From Sphaerospermopsis sp. SIO1G1 (GTDB lineage Bacteria > Cyanobacteriota > Cyanobacteriia > Cyanobacteriales > Nostocaceae), in assembly GCA_010672785.1 (NCBI GenBank), contig JAAHFX010000002.1, positions 1 through 64,000 on the forward strand: 64,000 bases of DNA, in the 5' to 3' direction. Each line of letters starts with the position of its first letter. Position 1 is the first letter of the stretch. The notes under the pieces are model-generated. The model was given only the letters and a program-made list of their open reading frames with translations. It was not told where the DNA came from and ran no database searches. This document shows positions 7,220 through 16,564 of the stretch, in pieces. The position numbers were made by a program, and so were the translations under genes.

Positions 7220-9925
7220 ATGACTTCAGCGGCAGAATTATCAGCAAGCTCTAACTCAACGTTGGAATTAGAAAATATTACACAAGATTTACAATCTCTA
7301 GTAGAGAATGATCCCCTCAAAATAGCCCAAGGTGTATATGTCACCGTGCATGGCCATTTTTACCAACCACCAAGGGAAAATCCCTATTTAGATGCCATTG
7401 AACGTCAACCCAGTGCATCACCTTTTCATGATTGGAATGAAAGAATTCATTGGGAATGTTATCGTCCTAATGCCTTTGCTAGAGTGCTAAATGACAAGGG
7501 TGAATTATTGGGGATCGTTAACAATTATGAATACATGAGTTTTAATATCGGACCGACTTTAATGTCGTGGTTAGAACGCTATGATAGTTCAGTTTATGAA
7601 CGAATAATAGAAGCCGATATTAACAGTAGCCGCAGGTTAAATGGTCATGGTAATGCTATTGCCCAAGTCTACAATCACATTATCATGCCTTTAGCAAATG
7701 AACGAGATAAGTACACTCAAATTCGCTGGGGGAAAGCAGACTTTAAATCTCGATTTGGTCGTGATCCCGAAGGTATTTGGTTAGCAGAAACAGCCGTTGA
7801 TTATGCTACCGTAAAAACTCTAATTGCCGAAGGAATTAGTTTTATTATCCTTGCACCATCCCAAGCTCAACGTTGTCGTCCTTTACCTACAGAAGATGAT
7901 CCCCAACCAGAATGGCATGAGGTAGGAGGTAGTCAAATTGATCCTACTCGCCCCTATCGTTGTTATTTAAAACCAACCCTCAATAGTACATCTTCGCCTC
8001 TAAGTCTGATTAAAACCACTTCTACAACAACAGAGGAATTACCATATATTGATATCTTTTTCTATGATGGGCCAATTTCCAGAGATATGGGTTTTAGTGA
8101 TGTGGTATATAGTTCTGACCACTTTGCTGGTAGAGTTGGTGCAGCTATCCGTGGGGATCATCGCCCATCCCAGTTAATATCTGTGGCTACCGATGGAGAA
8201 ACCTTTGGACATCATAAGAAAGGAACTGAAAAAACCATCGCCTATGCTTTTATTGGCGAGTTTCCCCGTCATGGTTGGACTGTAACTAATTTTGCCCATT
8301 ATTTGAGTTTAAACCCTCCCACTTGGGAAGTAGAGTTAAAACCTGTCACGGCTTGGAGTTGCGCTCATGGTGTGGATAGATGGCAAGATGATTGTGGTTG
8401 CGGTGGTGAAGGTGGTGTCTGGCATCAAAAATGGCGACGACCTCTGCGTGATGCTTTAAACTGGTTGCGGGATCAATTAATTGCAGTTTATGAGGAGTTT
8501 GGGGGTAAGTTATTTACTGATCCTTGGTTGGCTAGGGATGAATATATTGAGATTTTACGCGATCGCTCTGCTGCTAATGTCACTCGTTTTTTGGAGCGTC
8601 ACCAAACTCATCAACTCACTGACACAGAACAAGTTGATGCTCTGCGGTTGTTGGAAATGCAGCGTCACTCTTTGTTCATGTTTACCAGCTGTGGTTGGTT
8701 TTTTGAAGAACTTTCCCGCCCAGAAGGAACACAAATTCTTCGTTATGCTTCCCGTGCATTAGAATTAGCAGGTGATGTAGCAGGTGTACAGTTAGAAAAG
8801 GATTTTCTGCAACTTTTAAGTTTAGCACCTAGTAATGTGGAAACCTTTCAACATGGTGCAGAAGTTTATCGTCAATTGGTATTGACTGCTCAAATTGGGT
8901 TCAAACAAGTAGCAGCCCATTACGCTATTAATTCCTTATTTGAGAATTCCAGCAACAATTTTTCCACACAAGATCGATCAGGGGATCTTGATAATTACCA
9001 AAAACGTGTTTATTGTTATACAGCTAATGAATTAGACTACCAAATGCAACGCATGGGCGCGTTAACTATGGTAGTGGGACATTTAAAACTAGTCTCAGAA
9101 ATTACTTGGGAAAGTGAAAATTTTGTCTTTGCAGTTTTACATTTAGGAGGTTGGGATTTCCATTGCTGTATCCAACCTTTCACCGGTAGACGTGATTACA
9201 GTCAGTTAAAAGAGAAACTATTTACATCACTACAACAAGCCAGCGCAGCACACGCAATTCTAGTGATGACACAAATTTTTGGTGATGAGGCCTTTAGTTT
9301 GCAAAATCTGTTTGCAGAAGAACGTCATCGAATTATGGGATTGTTAAGCCAGGAAACACTGAATAGGTTAGATCAGTTATATACCCAGGCATATAGAGAA
9401 AACTACGGTGTAATTATGGCATTTCATCGGGATGGTTTAACAGTTCCCCAAGAATTACAAGTAGCGGCAGAAATTGCTTTAGGTTATCGTTGTATGACAA
9501 CTTTACGTAGCCTAGAACAAGATATAGACGAAATCCAATTGAGTTGGAATTATATCTTAGAATTAGAAGCGATCGCCACGGAAGCTAAACATCTACGTTG
9601 TCAGTTAAACATCCCAGAAGGGAAAGAAATTTTAGAACAGTTAGTGATCAAATTATTGTGGCAATTATTACACGATGATCATGGTTCTTTTGCCAAAGAT
9701 ATCCAAAGACTAGAAAAGCTAATTGATGTTGCTTATCAGCTAAATTTAGGCATTTCTTTAGATCAAGCTCAAGAGTTGTACTTTAGCCGTTTGCATAGTC
9801 AAATAGCTCCTTCATGTCTCAAAAACATTAGTAGTTCAACAGAATCTCTCAAATGTCGTCAATGGTTAAAGTTAGGTCAAAAATTAGCTGTTGATGTCAA
9901 CATGATCCTGGAAAAATTGTCATAG
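7220..9925 (+). CDS. Glycoside hydrolase family 57, DUF3536-containing
   Basis: A large cytoplasmic protein (901 residues). The N-terminal half is a GH57 catalytic barrel: VTVHGHFYQPPRENPYLD (motif 1, HxHxY-like), NGHGNAIAQVYNHIIMPLA, GIWLAETAVDY (nucleophile Glu region, motif 3), and YIDIFFYDGPISRD / SVATDGETFGHHKKG (motifs 4-5, acid-base region). The C-terminal half (~residue 520 on) is the alpha-helical DUF3536 region. GH57 enzymes act on alpha-1,4/1,6-glucans (amylase, branching enzyme), so a role in glycogen metabolism is likely; the precise activity cannot be told from sequence. The ATG at 7220 follows a plausible AGGACAA signal. Confidence 0.9.
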   Translation: MTSAAELSASSNSTLELENITQDLQSLVENDPLKIAQGVYVTVHGHFYQPPRENPYLDAIERQPSASPFHDWNERIHWECYRPNAFARVLNDKGELLGIVNNYEYMSFNIGPTLMSWLERYDSSVYERIIEADINSSRRLNGHGNAIAQVYNHIIMPLANERDKYTQIRWGKADFKSRFGRDPEGIWLAETAVDYATVKTLIAEGISFIILAPSQAQRCRPLPTEDDPQPEWHEVGGSQIDPTRPYRCYLKPTLNSTSSPLSLIKTTSTTTEELPYIDIFFYDGPISRDMGFSDVVYSSDHFAGRVGAAIRGDHRPSQLISVATDGETFGHHKKGTEKTIAYAFIGEFPRHGWTVTNFAHYLSLNPPTWEVELKPVTAWSCAHGVDRWQDDCGCGGEGGVWHQKWRRPLRDALNWLRDQLIAVYEEFGGKLFTDPWLARDEYIEILRDRSAANVTRFLERHQTHQLTDTEQVDALRLLEMQRHSLFMFTSCGWFFEELSRPEGTQILRYASRALELAGDVAGVQLEKDFLQLLSLAPSNVETFQHGAEVYRQLVLTAQIGFKQVAAHYAINSLFENSSNNFSTQDRSGDLDNYQKRVYCYTANELDYQMQRMGALTMVVGHLKLVSEITWESENFVFAVLHLGGWDFHCCIQPFTGRRDYSQLKEKLFTSLQQASAAHAILVMTQIFGDEAFSLQNLFAEERHRIMGLLSQETLNRLDQLYTQAYRENYGVIMAFHRDGLTVPQELQVAAEIALGYRCMTTLRSLEQDIDEIQLSWNYILELEAIATEAKHLRCQLNIPEGKEILEQLVIKLLWQLLHDDHGSFAKDIQRLEKLIDVAYQLNLGISLDQAQELYFSRLHSQIAPSCLKNISSSTESLKCRQWLKLGQKLAVDVNMILEKLS

Positions 9926-9940
9926 TTTTAGGAGTTGAGG

Positions 9941-10077
9941 AGGTGATGGGGTGATGGGGTGATGGGGAGAGTGGGAGAGTGGGAGAGTGGGAGAGTGGGA
10001 GAAAATTCTTTCCCAGTCACCAATCACCAATCACCACTCACCAATCACCACTCACCAGTCACCAATCACCAATCACT
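9941..10077. repeat. Tandem repeats (GTGATGGG, GAGAGTGG, CACCAAT units)
   Basis: Three short repeat types in succession: GGTGATGG, then GAGAGTGG, then ATCACCA(A/C)TC units. They fill the convergent gap between the GH57 gene and the DUF4168 gene. Confidence 0.85.
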
Positions 10078-10094
10078 TCTTCCACAAACCCTAT

Positions 10095-10595
10095 TTATTT
10101 TTGATTACTCGTACCTGCTTTAGATAAAGATTCATTTTGTAAACGTATCAGCGTATTATATATTTGACGTTTTAAATCATTATTATTTTGGGTTGCCATA
10201 GTAATCTCATTAAAACGTTCAATACTCAAATTTTGAGACTCTACTATTTGCTGAGAATCATTACAATAACTGACTGCTATATTCTTCGCTTTACCAGGTA
10301 AAGAATTCATACTCTTTGAGTCATTACAGACGATTTTAGGAATTTCTTTTCCCCCAATTACTTTTTTGATTTCCTCAAAAGCTTTTTGTCGCTTTGGTTC
10401 CATCTCCAAAACTGATTTAGCATAATTAGTAACTTCCACATTAGTTACTTTCACAGTGGGAGCATCGTTAGCTGTAGCACTCCAGCCGTAAGTAAAAAAC
10501 AAAAAACTTGCACCAGTCAGTGTTGTTACCAACAAAGATTTAGACAACTGATGTTTAAAGAAATTACCCAAATAGACCAAATAATTTTCCTGCAT
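10095..10595 (-). CDS. DUF4168 family protein, exported
   Basis: 166 residues with an N-terminal hydrophobic segment (LLVTTLTGASFLFFTYGW, residues ~22-39) followed by SATAND, consistent with a signal peptide or anchor. The rest matches the DUF4168 pattern: VTNYAKSVLEMEPKRQKAFEEIKKV near the start of the domain and ERFNEITMATQNNNDLKRQIYNTLIRLQ at the end, both amphipathic helices. Function unknown; such proteins occur in periplasm/envelope of many cyanobacteria. Two cysteines (in VCND and SYCND) could form a disulfide after export. Confidence 0.75.
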   Translation of the reverse strand: MQENYLVYLGNFFKHQLSKSLLVTTLTGASFLFFTYGWSATANDAPTVKVTNVEVTNYAKSVLEMEPKRQKAFEEIKKVIGGKEIPKIVCNDSKSMNSLPGKAKNIAVSYCNDSQQIVESQNLSIERFNEITMATQNNNDLKRQIYNTLIRLQNESLSKAGTSNQK

Positions 10596-10728
10596 AGGAT
10601 AGATGACATAAAATAATTGTAGAGATTATGATAGTGAGTTTGAATAATTTTAGGAAGAATAAGTTCCAGTCAAACCAAAATTTACCAAATTTTGACTTAC
10701 AAATTACGGACAAAATAAAAATTAAAAG

Positions 10729-11715
10729 TTACCTGTTTTGAAAAAGTTGACAGAGTTCAATAACTTTAGTTTGCAACACAGAAGTTTCTGAACCACCTTG
10801 CTTGAGACTCACTTCCAACTCTAACAAAAGAGGTAAAGATGAAATAAGTTTTCCTAAAGCAATAGATTTAACTTCTTGTTGTAAAAAATAAACTCGCTTA
10901 GGATTATTCACTTCCGCTGCTTGGGCGATCGCTTGAGGGTTGCGTTCTCCAGTTTCCATGATCATTTTTACCCATAACCAAGTACGGAATTGACCAATTA
11001 AAGTAGCCACAATTCTTAAACCAGGTTCAGCTGCATTAATGAGATCACCTAAAATACCCAATGCTTTGCCTGTATCTCCCATTTTAATAGCTGCGGCCAA
11101 TTGTAAAGTATTGTGAGTAGTATTTCTGACTAATTGAGTGACTGTCTTCACATCTATGGGTTTGTTAACACCATCGGCATAAAGCCTTAACTTCTCCATT
11201 TCTGTATACAGAAGCCTAGTATCATTACCTATAGACTCTGCCAAAAGTTCTGCCGTTTGGGAAGTGAGTTTTACCCCCACAGTTTGAGCAGCTTCATTCA
11301 CAGCTTGCACTAACAACTCAGTTTTCCAAGGAGGAATCAGGGAAAATTCTTTAAACTCAGCAAACTTCTTCAGAAATTTTGTCCCTTTCAGACGTTCATC
11401 AGGTTTACTGCGGCTAGTTAACAGTAAAAACGAATTTTCAGGAATTACAGGTAAAGTCCGTTGTAATTCTGCCAAAACATTGTCTGGGCATTGTTGACAC
11501 AAAGTAGTGTTGGCTAACCATACCAAGCGCCCACCAGCACCAAAAGCCGGAGTCATGGCCTGATTTAAAGCCTGAACTACCGCATCTCCTTGATCTGGGG
11601 GAAAAACAGTGTAATTAAAACTCTCCCATAAAGGATCAAGAACGCGATTGCGCAAAGTCGTCACAGCTTTTTCCATCACAAAATCATTTTCACCCCAGTA
11701 GATATAAATTGGCAT
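10729..11715 (-). CDS. holA: DNA polymerase III subunit delta
   Basis: 328 residues, the normal length of HolA. The opening PIYIYWGENDFVMEKAVTTLRNRVLDPLWESFNYTVF, the LLTSRSKPDERLKGTKFLKKF stretch, LTSQTAELLAESIGNDTRLLYTEMEKLRLYA and the C-terminal LSLKQGG-like motif (LEVSLKQGGSE) are all typical. Delta is the clamp-loader 'wrench' that opens the beta clamp and contacts the gamma/tau subunits; its AAA+ fold lacks ATPase motifs, as seen here. Single gene between intergenic repeats; the 133 bases separating it from the DUF4168 gene hold no other feature I can name. Confidence 0.93.
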   Translation of the reverse strand: MPIYIYWGENDFVMEKAVTTLRNRVLDPLWESFNYTVFPPDQGDAVVQALNQAMTPAFGAGGRLVWLANTTLCQQCPDNVLAELQRTLPVIPENSFLLLTSRSKPDERLKGTKFLKKFAEFKEFSLIPPWKTELLVQAVNEAAQTVGVKLTSQTAELLAESIGNDTRLLYTEMEKLRLYADGVNKPIDVKTVTQLVRNTTHNTLQLAAAIKMGDTGKALGILGDLINAAEPGLRIVATLIGQFRTWLWVKMIMETGERNPQAIAQAAEVNNPKRVYFLQQEVKSIALGKLISSLPLLLELEVSLKQGGSETSVLQTKVIELCQLFQNR

Positions 11716-11730
11716 AATTCGTGATTCGTA

Positions 11731-11890
11731 ATTAGGGTTTGCTGATAAAGTGATCTGTGGAGGAAGGGAACAGGTAACAGGTAACAGGGAACAGCGAACA
11801 GGTAAGAGTTACAGAGATTTTTGTTTGTTCCGAAAATGTGAAATTATTTTTGCTTAGATACTTAAGAGAAATATACCTGAAAATCTCTTG
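11731..11890. repeat. MITE-like element family 1, left end only
   Basis: Begins ATTAGGGTTTGCTGATAAAGTGATC, matching the left terminus of the copies at 44.9 and 50.9 kb, then GGGAACAGGTAACAGG repeats. A right terminus is not visible, so the copy is truncated. The part TTTTTGTTTGTTCCGAAAATGTGAAAT recurs near 58.5 kb. Confidence 0.5.
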
Positions 11891-11912
11891 ATTTTTGACT
11901 TTTGACTTACTC

Positions 11913-12004
11913 AGGACTTATGCAGAAGTTATGGAAGAATGAACCACGAAGGACGCAAAGAACACGAAGGTAAGAGGGTTATAGAGATATTTTGGGTAAG
12001 TCCT
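11913..12004. repeat. MITE-like element family 2, full copy
   Basis: 92 bases from AGGACTTATGCAGAAGTT to TTTGGGTAAGTCCT, with near-inverted terminal repeats and the shared interior GGAAGAATGAACCACGAAGG. Almost the same sequence is at 22.77 kb. No coding capacity. Confidence 0.65.
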
Positions 12005-12202
12005 AAGCTATTATGCACCTAAATTAGATAACCCTAAAATAGTTAAATCTTGTGGGATGGGGATCTTGCCTGCCAGACTTATACAAATTAAATGCACGAC
12101 AGCTTACCTGCTTCTTACTCCAGATTTCTGAAAAAATAAATTGGTCAAACTGAGTGAATTTCCCTACAATCTATCTATTAAGAGAGATTGAGGTGAATTA
12201 GA

Positions 12203-12994
12203 TTGGACGACAACTACCAAACCTACTTAAATCGGGTAGCACGTATGACGCTACCAGAATCAGAATTCTTTAAAAACCAAGTTCAACATATTCAAGAATC
12301 TTCTAAATTTCAACCAGAAAATGGGGTGAGAAAACCAGCCTACTTTCCTGGTTATACTTTAATTACTCCTCCAGCAGAAGAAGATACAAAGAATGCTGAG
12401 TTTTATAGTCAAATTGAAAAATATCAGCAATCACTCTTAGAATCCATCAATTCTGATTTTATCGTACCTTTACCTCCTGGCAGTTTTCACGTCACTATTG
12501 CTGACCTAATTTGGGATCATGCTTTTATTCACGCTACTGACAAAAATGCCGAATTTGCACAAGAGTTAAACTCATGCTTAGGAGACTTATTTGCACAGTA
12601 CCAAAAATTAAGAGTGCAACCCGCAACTAACATTATTTGGCAAGTTTTGGGATTAATAGTTATGCCCAGAGCAGTTGCAGTTTGCTTAATTCCCAAAGAT
12701 GAAACCTGCTATGAAGAAATCATTCAACTCCGGCGATTAATTTATCAAAATCGCAAATTGATGGGTTTAGGAATTGAACAACATTATCATTTTACCGCCC
12801 ATGTAACTTTAGGCTATTTTGGGGAAATTCCAGCAAGTTTAGACCGAGAAAAACTCAGTAATTCCTTGGCTGAATTAAATAAACAATGGTTGTTAAATTT
12901 TCCAGAAATTAATATTCACAGGGCTGAATTAAGGAAATTTGATAACATGATTAACTACTATCGTCAACCAAATTGGACTGGGTTAGATTTCTAG
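12203..12994 (+). CDS. 2H-phosphoesterase-like protein (DUF1868-type)
   Basis: 263 residues. Two His-x-Thr motifs typical of the 2H phosphoesterase fold are present: FHVTIADL at residues ~93-100 and AHVTLGYF at ~200. Both catalytic histidines are intact, so a cyclic-phosphate or RNA-end phosphodiesterase activity is possible, but no substrate is known. Start is TTG: GAGGTGA lies 7 bases upstream and no ATG occurs until well inside the conserved part. Single gene, preceded by a ~200-base gap holding a family-2 element and low-complexity sequence. Confidence 0.7.
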   Translation: MDDNYQTYLNRVARMTLPESEFFKNQVQHIQESSKFQPENGVRKPAYFPGYTLITPPAEEDTKNAEFYSQIEKYQQSLLESINSDFIVPLPPGSFHVTIADLIWDHAFIHATDKNAEFAQELNSCLGDLFAQYQKLRVQPATNIIWQVLGLIVMPRAVAVCLIPKDETCYEEIIQLRRLIYQNRKLMGLGIEQHYHFTAHVTLGYFGEIPASLDREKLSNSLAELNKQWLLNFPEINIHRAELRKFDNMINYYRQPNWTGLDF

Positions 12995-12995
12995 T

Positions 12996-13128
12996 TATTC
13001 AGTTATCAGTTATCAGTTTTTAGTTATCAGTTATCAGTTATCAGTTATCAGTTATCAGTTATCAGTTATCAGTTATCAGTTATCGGTTATCAGTTATCAG
13101 TTATCAGTTATCAGTTATCAGTTATCAA
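12996..13128. repeat. Heptameric tandem array (TCAGTTA)n
   Basis: About seventeen copies of TCAGTTA with a few point variants (TCGGTTA, TTAGTTA), starting only two bases after the upstream stop codon. Same STRR family as at 3.3 kb and 50.9 kb. Confidence 0.9.
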
Positions 13129-13290
13129 TAAAATGCAAGCTTTTATAATGTGGGGACTTGGAAACCTTGGATTTAATTTTGATTCAAGGGAAAAATCGCT
13201 CCCATCTAACTATTGAAACTGTTCCCTATCTTCATACATTACAAGACTTTTACGCCTAACAGCAAGCTCTGGTAACAGCAAACCCTAACT
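13129..13290. repeat. MITE-like element family 1, right half
   Basis: Contains AAATGCAAGCTTTTATAATG, the conserved 'attcaagggaaaaatcgctccca' and 'attgaaactgttcc' segments, and ends CAGCAAACCCTAAC. The left terminus is replaced by the TCAGTTA array. Confidence 0.5.
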
Positions 13291-13309
13291 CATAAGTCAT
13301 AACTCATAA

Positions 13310-14089
13310 CTAATTTTCTGATTGTTGATACCCTAAATAAACAGCTTCTAATAATACATCCGCAGAAATATCTGCAGGTAGAAACCTGATTTTGATAATA
13401 GATTGAACTTGTTCTGATAACTTCATAGACAGTGATGCTCTAGCCTTATTTGACATCTTACTCCGACGTTGTAAATATTCCCTGATAATGACAAAATCAT
13501 CAGGTAACAATTGTGATAAATCGGAGACTTTTTGCAGACTAATATAGAATGATTTTGCTTCTGGTGAAATTGTAAAACTCTCACTTTTATTATTTCTGTG
13601 AGTCTGAATTACTATTGTTCCTGCTAATAAATCACCTAAACGCTTTTCACTTTTACCTAACATAATCAGAAAAGCACCAATAAAAAATAAATCATCTACA
13701 GGACGTAATAAAGCTCTCAGAGCAGCTTGTTGTAAACCTACAGGTCTACCATCATCTCTAATCACACGAATTTTGGCAATCCATTTACCAGGAGTTTGAC
13801 CTTGCCAAAGAGTTTCAAAAAAGACAAAATAACCATTGTAAATACAAAAAAGAACCACAAAGGCGATCGCAGTCATCCACAAAGCAAAACCAGAACCAAA
13901 AGTATTTAATCCAAAGTCAATTATTTGAGCAGAAATCATAACCCATACAAAGATGAATATAGCTATACTTAAGCCCAAAACATGATAATCAACTAATAGA
14001 CCCAAAGCCCTACTACCTATACCAGCTAAAGTAAATTCTAGCTCAACGCTTTCTGGAGTACTAAATTTAATTTTATTGAACAGGTGCAT
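13310..14089 (-). CDS. RDD family membrane protein
   Basis: 259 residues. The RDD domain occupies residues ~1-150: GSRALGLLVDYHVLGL (the R..D motif), three to four hydrophobic helices, and the TPGKWIAKIRVIRDDGRPVGLQQAALRALLRPVDDLFFIGAFLIMLGKSEKRLGDLLAGTIVI signature. The C-terminal ~100 residues are soluble and helical. Function unknown in general. It lies 11 bases after the next gene on the same strand, so the two form an operon, and is near a SpoIIM-like gene; RDD and SpoIIM genes are often neighbours in bacterial MoxR/DUF58-type clusters. Confidence 0.85.
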   Translation of the reverse strand: MHLFNKIKFSTPESVELEFTLAGIGSRALGLLVDYHVLGLSIAIFIFVWVMISAQIIDFGLNTFGSGFALWMTAIAFVVLFCIYNGYFVFFETLWQGQTPGKWIAKIRVIRDDGRPVGLQQAALRALLRPVDDLFFIGAFLIMLGKSEKRLGDLLAGTIVIQTHRNNKSESFTISPEAKSFYISLQKVSDLSQLLPDDFVIIREYLQRRSKMSNKARASLSMKLSEQVQSIIKIRFLPADISADVLLEAVYLGYQQSEN

Positions 14090-14100
14090 AACATCAAACT

Positions 14101-14949
14101 TTAAACTTCACGATCACGTAACTGCAAACCTAAACCTTCTCGTCGAGTGCGTAAGTCATAATAAATGACAGCTTTTACAGTTTGCAAAAAAGGCAAAATT
14201 ACAGCATTACTAGCCAAAGTCATTCCTAATATTAAAATGAAAAAAATCAAAGAGAAAAATCCATTGCCATCTGCTACTAAAGGAGTAAAAATTAACTGTA
14301 CAACAGAAGTAACAATTTGAATGAGGATTTGTACTGGTAAAGTAATTAAAACCGCCACAAAAGAAATTAAGAAAATTCTACCTACATAACCTTTAGTTAA
14401 TTCAAAACTACGACTAATAGTTCCAGTAGCATCACAATTTTCTTCAATAGCTAAAGGTAAGTCAACTAGATAAAATCTAGTCATAAACCAAGCGAAAATA
14501 ACAACACCCACAATAGTGACTAAAAAAGCAATCAATGAAAAAATACCAACATTACCAAAACCACCAGTTTGTACACCTAAAGCTGCTCCAATAGCGACTA
14601 AAATCAAACCAAATACAATCATCAAACCTATAAGTATTCCCCCACCAATGAGAGACATTAATAACATTGTCCCAAAAAACTTCCATAATCGGGAATTAAC
14701 AAACTTCTCCCCAGAGTGTATACTTTCAGGCTGATTCACTAATTCACCAAAGGCCAAACGACCGATTAAAGCCGAGAGAGCATAACATTTTGCCCATCCA
14801 TAGATTGGCACAAGTACCCAAAGGTAGGCTTTGAAGGCCAATAAAAAATATTCTTTGAGGTGAGAACGATAAAGTCTAACACCAGCACTGACTACATTAC
14901 CAATGCTTAATGCTTCTGTGTTACCAGAAAGACCTAAGTTTTCAGACAT
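14101..14949 (-). CDS. Polytopic membrane protein (YciC/GDPD-membrane-domain-like)
   Basis: 282 residues with about six hydrophobic helices. The ending KAVIYYDLRTRREGLGLQLRD is the typical C-terminal motif of the family called 'glycerophosphoryl diester phosphodiesterase membrane domain' or DUF975-like; no catalytic domain is attached. The SFELTKGYVGRIF stretch between helices is also characteristic. It is the first gene of a two-gene unit with the RDD gene and is divergent from the SpoIIM-like gene (81-base gap), suggesting a shared control region. Exact role unknown. Confidence 0.7.
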   Translation of the reverse strand: MSENLGLSGNTEALSIGNVVSAGVRLYRSHLKEYFLLAFKAYLWVLVPIYGWAKCYALSALIGRLAFGELVNQPESIHSGEKFVNSRLWKFFGTMLLMSLIGGGILIGLMIVFGLILVAIGAALGVQTGGFGNVGIFSLIAFLVTIVGVVIFAWFMTRFYLVDLPLAIEENCDATGTISRSFELTKGYVGRIFLISFVAVLITLPVQILIQIVTSVVQLIFTPLVADGNGFFSLIFFILILGMTLASNAVILPFLQTVKAVIYYDLRTRREGLGLQLRDREV

Positions 14950-15030
14950 ATTGGTAAATATTCCTTGAAATTACGGTGATCAATTTTGACGCTATCTTAA
15001 GCTAAATTAAACTCAGTCACCGGAAATTTT

Positions 15031-15993
15031 ATGAATATTAAACGTTGGGTTGCAAGAAGAGAACAAGATTGGCAACGCCTCAATCAATTATTAGGCAAAG
15101 TAGAGCAAAAACGCTTAAAAAACCTCACATCATCAGAAATTAGAGAATTAGCTAGTCTATATCGTTCAGTAGCGGCAGATTTAGCTCGCGCACGTACCCA
15201 AGAAGTTGGTAAAACTTTAACCCAAAGTTTACAAACCTTGACAACTCGCGGTTATACGCAAATCTACCAAGGTTCACGAAAACAAGAATGGCAAGCTGTC
15301 AAAGAATTTTATAGCTGGGGTTTTCCGACTGTAGTGCAAAAAACATTTATCTACACTACTGTTGCAACTGCTTTATTTTTATTTTCAGGTTTAATAGCGT
15401 GGTGGTATGCTTGGCAAGATCCAACTTTTATGTCGCTAATCGTCCCAGAAAGGTTAATTTCTCAAGTTAGAGATAGGGGTGAATTGTGGATGGGTTCAAT
15501 TGTTGGCATTGAACCTTTAGCATCTAGCAATATAATGATTAATAATATTTCTGTTTCCTTTGGTGCTGTAGCTGGGGGAATTACTGGGGGAATATATACA
15601 ACATATTTAATGATTTTAAATGGTTTACTAATTGGAGCAGTAGCAACTTTAGTAGGTCAAAATAACCTAGCTTATCCATTTTGGGCTTTTGTTTTTCCTC
15701 ATGGTGCTTTAGAGTTACCTGCTATATTTTTAGCTGGAGGTGCTGGACTTTTAATCGCTAAAGGTATTTTATTTCCTGGTAAATATCGCCGTATAGATGC
15801 AATTAAAATTCATAGTTCCCTCGCTGCACAATTAGTATTTGGGATTGTACCTTTACTGGTTATCGCTGGAATTATTGAAGGATTTATTTCACCTAACCCT
15901 GCAATTCCTGATCCAATCAAATATCTAATTGGAATTAGTTTATTGATAGGATTAGTTATGTATTTTAATCGTCAGCAATCAACTGTTAACTAG
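15031..15993 (+). CDS. SpoIIM-like stage II sporulation protein M family membrane protein
   Basis: 320 residues. The N-terminal ~100 residues are soluble helical (RWVARREQDWQRLNQLLGKVEQ and LASLYRSVAADLARARTQ are typical openings). Then come ~5 membrane helices with the family motif NNISVSFGAVAGGITGGIYTTYLMILNGLLIGAV and FPHGALELPAIFLAGGAGL. In Bacillus SpoIIM is part of the engulfment DMP complex; in non-sporulating bacteria the family has unknown envelope roles. Divergent from the RDD pair. Confidence 0.88.
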   Translation: MNIKRWVARREQDWQRLNQLLGKVEQKRLKNLTSSEIRELASLYRSVAADLARARTQEVGKTLTQSLQTLTTRGYTQIYQGSRKQEWQAVKEFYSWGFPTVVQKTFIYTTVATALFLFSGLIAWWYAWQDPTFMSLIVPERLISQVRDRGELWMGSIVGIEPLASSNIMINNISVSFGAVAGGITGGIYTTYLMILNGLLIGAVATLVGQNNLAYPFWAFVFPHGALELPAIFLAGGAGLLIAKGILFPGKYRRIDAIKIHSSLAAQLVFGIVPLLVIAGIIEGFISPNPAIPDPIKYLIGISLLIGLVMYFNRQQSTVN

Positions 15994-16055
15994 GAGATGC
16001 TCAGAAAGTGATTGGTGACTGGTGATTGGTGATTGGTGATTGGGTAAATTTTTTA

Positions 16056-16273
16056 ATTACGAATTACGAATTACGTAAGCGAAGCTCTCCCGAAGGGAGC
16101 ATTACGAATTACGAATTACGTAAGCGAAGCTCTCCCGAAGGGAGCATTACGAATTACGAATTACGTAAGCGAAGCTCTCCCGAAGGGAGCATTACGAATT
16201 ACGAATTACGTAAGCGAAGCTCTCCCGAAGGGAGCATTACGAATTACGTAAGCGAAGCTCTCCCGAAGGGAGC
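16056..16273. repeat. 45-bp minisatellite with internal hairpins
   Basis: Four 45-base units plus a shortened fifth (38 bases). Each unit contains GCTCTCCCGAAGGGAGC, which folds as CTCCC-GAA-GGGAG, plus ATTACGA repeats. The unit is a multiple of three, so an open frame encoding ITNYELRKRSSPEGS repeats exists on the plus strand; it has no ribosome site and is best seen as a by-product. Copies are virtually identical, implying recent expansion. The rest of the gap (16274-16564) shows only AT-rich DNA before the deacetylase. Confidence 0.9.
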
Positions 16274-16564
16274 ATTACGAATTACGAATTACTAAAGGTG
16301 ATTGGTGACTGGGAATATTAATTTAATCAGTAATTAGGGTTTATTAATTTTATATCAAATCCGTTAGCATCGGAATGATATGTTTTCCTCACCTAGGTGC
16401 AAGCACTCCGTGGTTGCCCCATCCATGATATACATTTACCACAGATATTGATATTAAACAAAGGGATATTCTAGGAATAATACCGATGCACCCGGAAACG
16501 ATATTACACTACTCTTAAAAGTGAAAATACAGCTTAATAGTAATTACACATAATCATTAATTAA

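Noticed and set aside
16026..16295. 89-codon open frame with ITNYELRKRSSPEGS repeats
   Set aside because: It exists only because the repeat unit is 45 bases and lacks stops; there is no ribosome site and both ends lie in other repeats.
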